Source: Bacteroidales bacterium
GTDB lineage: Bacteria > Bacteroidota > Bacteroidia > Bacteroidales > P3
DNA length: 64,000 bases
Reading direction: 5' to 3'
Assembly (NCBI GenBank): GCA_017962615.1
Contig: JAGCUZ010000013.1
Span: 1 to 64,000, forward strand
Part shown: positions 63,672 to 64,000 of the stretch, piece after piece
Layout of the letters: each line of letters begins with the position of its first letter
Position numbering within the stretch: position 1 is the first letter of the stretch
Notes under the pieces: generated by a model
Seen by the model: the letters and a program-made list of their open reading frames with translations, nothing else
Database searches by the model: none
What the model was told of the DNA's origin: nothing
Translations under genes and position numbers: made by a program

Positions 63672-64000
63672 AGCTTGCCGATAATATATACTCGCCGCTC
63701 GGCGTCACCACGCACCAAAACTACCAGGCCGTGATTGAGGGTCGTTGCGCCCTTAGGCAGTACTCGCTGCCCGACGGCTCGCCCTACACCGCCTCGTTGT
63801 TCCCCGAAGAGCAGCGTGGCGACGGCAAGTACACCTTCTTCGAGCAACTGTGCATAACCTCGGCAAGCGATGCCATAGCCCGTGCCGGCATAGATCCCGC
63901 ATCGCCCCGCGTGCGTTTCTTCCTCTCCACAACCAAGGGCAATGTGCATTTATTAGCCAAATGTGAAGAAACATCCAGTGGATGTTTCGATAGCGCAGCG
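63662..64000 (+). CDS. Second beta-ketoacyl synthase (N-terminal part, cut by window end)
   Basis: The frame from ATG 63662 runs off the window after 113 residues. ADNIYSPLGVTTHQNYQAV, ASDAIARAGIDPASP and VRFFLSTTKGN match the N-terminal half of ketosynthases that pair as chain-length factors in aryl-polyene systems. The active-site Cys region is outside the window, so it cannot be said whether it is catalytic. Confidence 0.75.
   Translation, partial: MVIKLADNIYSPLGVTTHQNYQAVIEGRCALRQYSLPDGSPYTASLFPEEQRGDGKYTFFEQLCITSASDAIARAGIDPASPRVRFFLSTTKGNVHLLAKCEETSSGCFDSAA

Overview
The window is a chromosomal segment of a Bacteroidales bacterium, probably a gut commensal. The evidence is the gene families (Bat/MoxR aerotolerance operon, PorE-like protein, DUF4954, S9B dipeptidyl peptidase, many secreted outer-membrane barrels), the Bacteroidota-type promoters (TTTG, 19-20 bp, TAnnTTTG) and the absence of clear Shine-Dalgarno sites. 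I cannot decide the family; Prevotellaceae- or Muribaculaceae-like is a guess. Coding DNA is GC-rich, while intergenic DNA is AT-rich and full of repeats.

Layout. 1-1979 (-) is the N-terminal part of a cyclic-glucan-synthase-like giant protein. 2853-11235 holds secreted proteins, a PorE-like protein, TIGR04076 and DUF2400 proteins, a porin-like protein and a DPP4-type peptidase, followed by tRNA-Ser(CGA) and pyridoxal kinase. 12967-21619 is a complete moxR-DUF58-batA-B-C-D-E operon, followed by rseC, purE (-), a Gate-domain membrane protein and a porin. 25447-35874 holds an AAA/DUF4143 ATPase, a DUF4954 protein, uvrA, mnmE and serS. 35958-43435 (-) holds a barrel protein, nagB and a tight six-gene run (GT2, ECF sigma factor, barrel, GNAT, galE, CoA-transferase). 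tgt follows, with the tail of a lost barrel gene stuck to its 3' end, then a vWA lipoprotein. 49091-55582 is an accessory island: a barrel lipoprotein, a HipBST-like split toxin-antitoxin with three phased operators, a P-loop/dCMP-deaminase fusion, a NAD synthetase with a degenerate glutaminase domain, and a DUF3990/DUF3791 cassette.

55766-64000 (+), running off the end, is the front of an aryl-polyene/flexirubin-type biosynthetic cluster: tyrosine ammonia-lyase (starter acid), ketoreductase, ketosynthase, O-methyltransferase, ACP, acyltransferase, dehydratase, thioesterase and the start of a second ketosynthase. Together these would make, load, extend, methylate and lipid-anchor an aryl polyene.

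The intergenic DNA carries its own layer of structure. A dispersed palindromic element occurs four times (about 2449, 12563, 26915 and 48754). Tandem arrays occur with unit lengths of 11, 22, 22, 22, 23 and 33 bp, i.e. whole or near-whole helical turns, and three of the four palindromes lie within about 350 bp of such an array. Decamer (gttgatatgt-like) and ttagttttaag-like tracts fill gaps inside and around the bat operon and the polyene cluster. This repeat system, the HipBST locus and the polyene cluster are the most interesting items.
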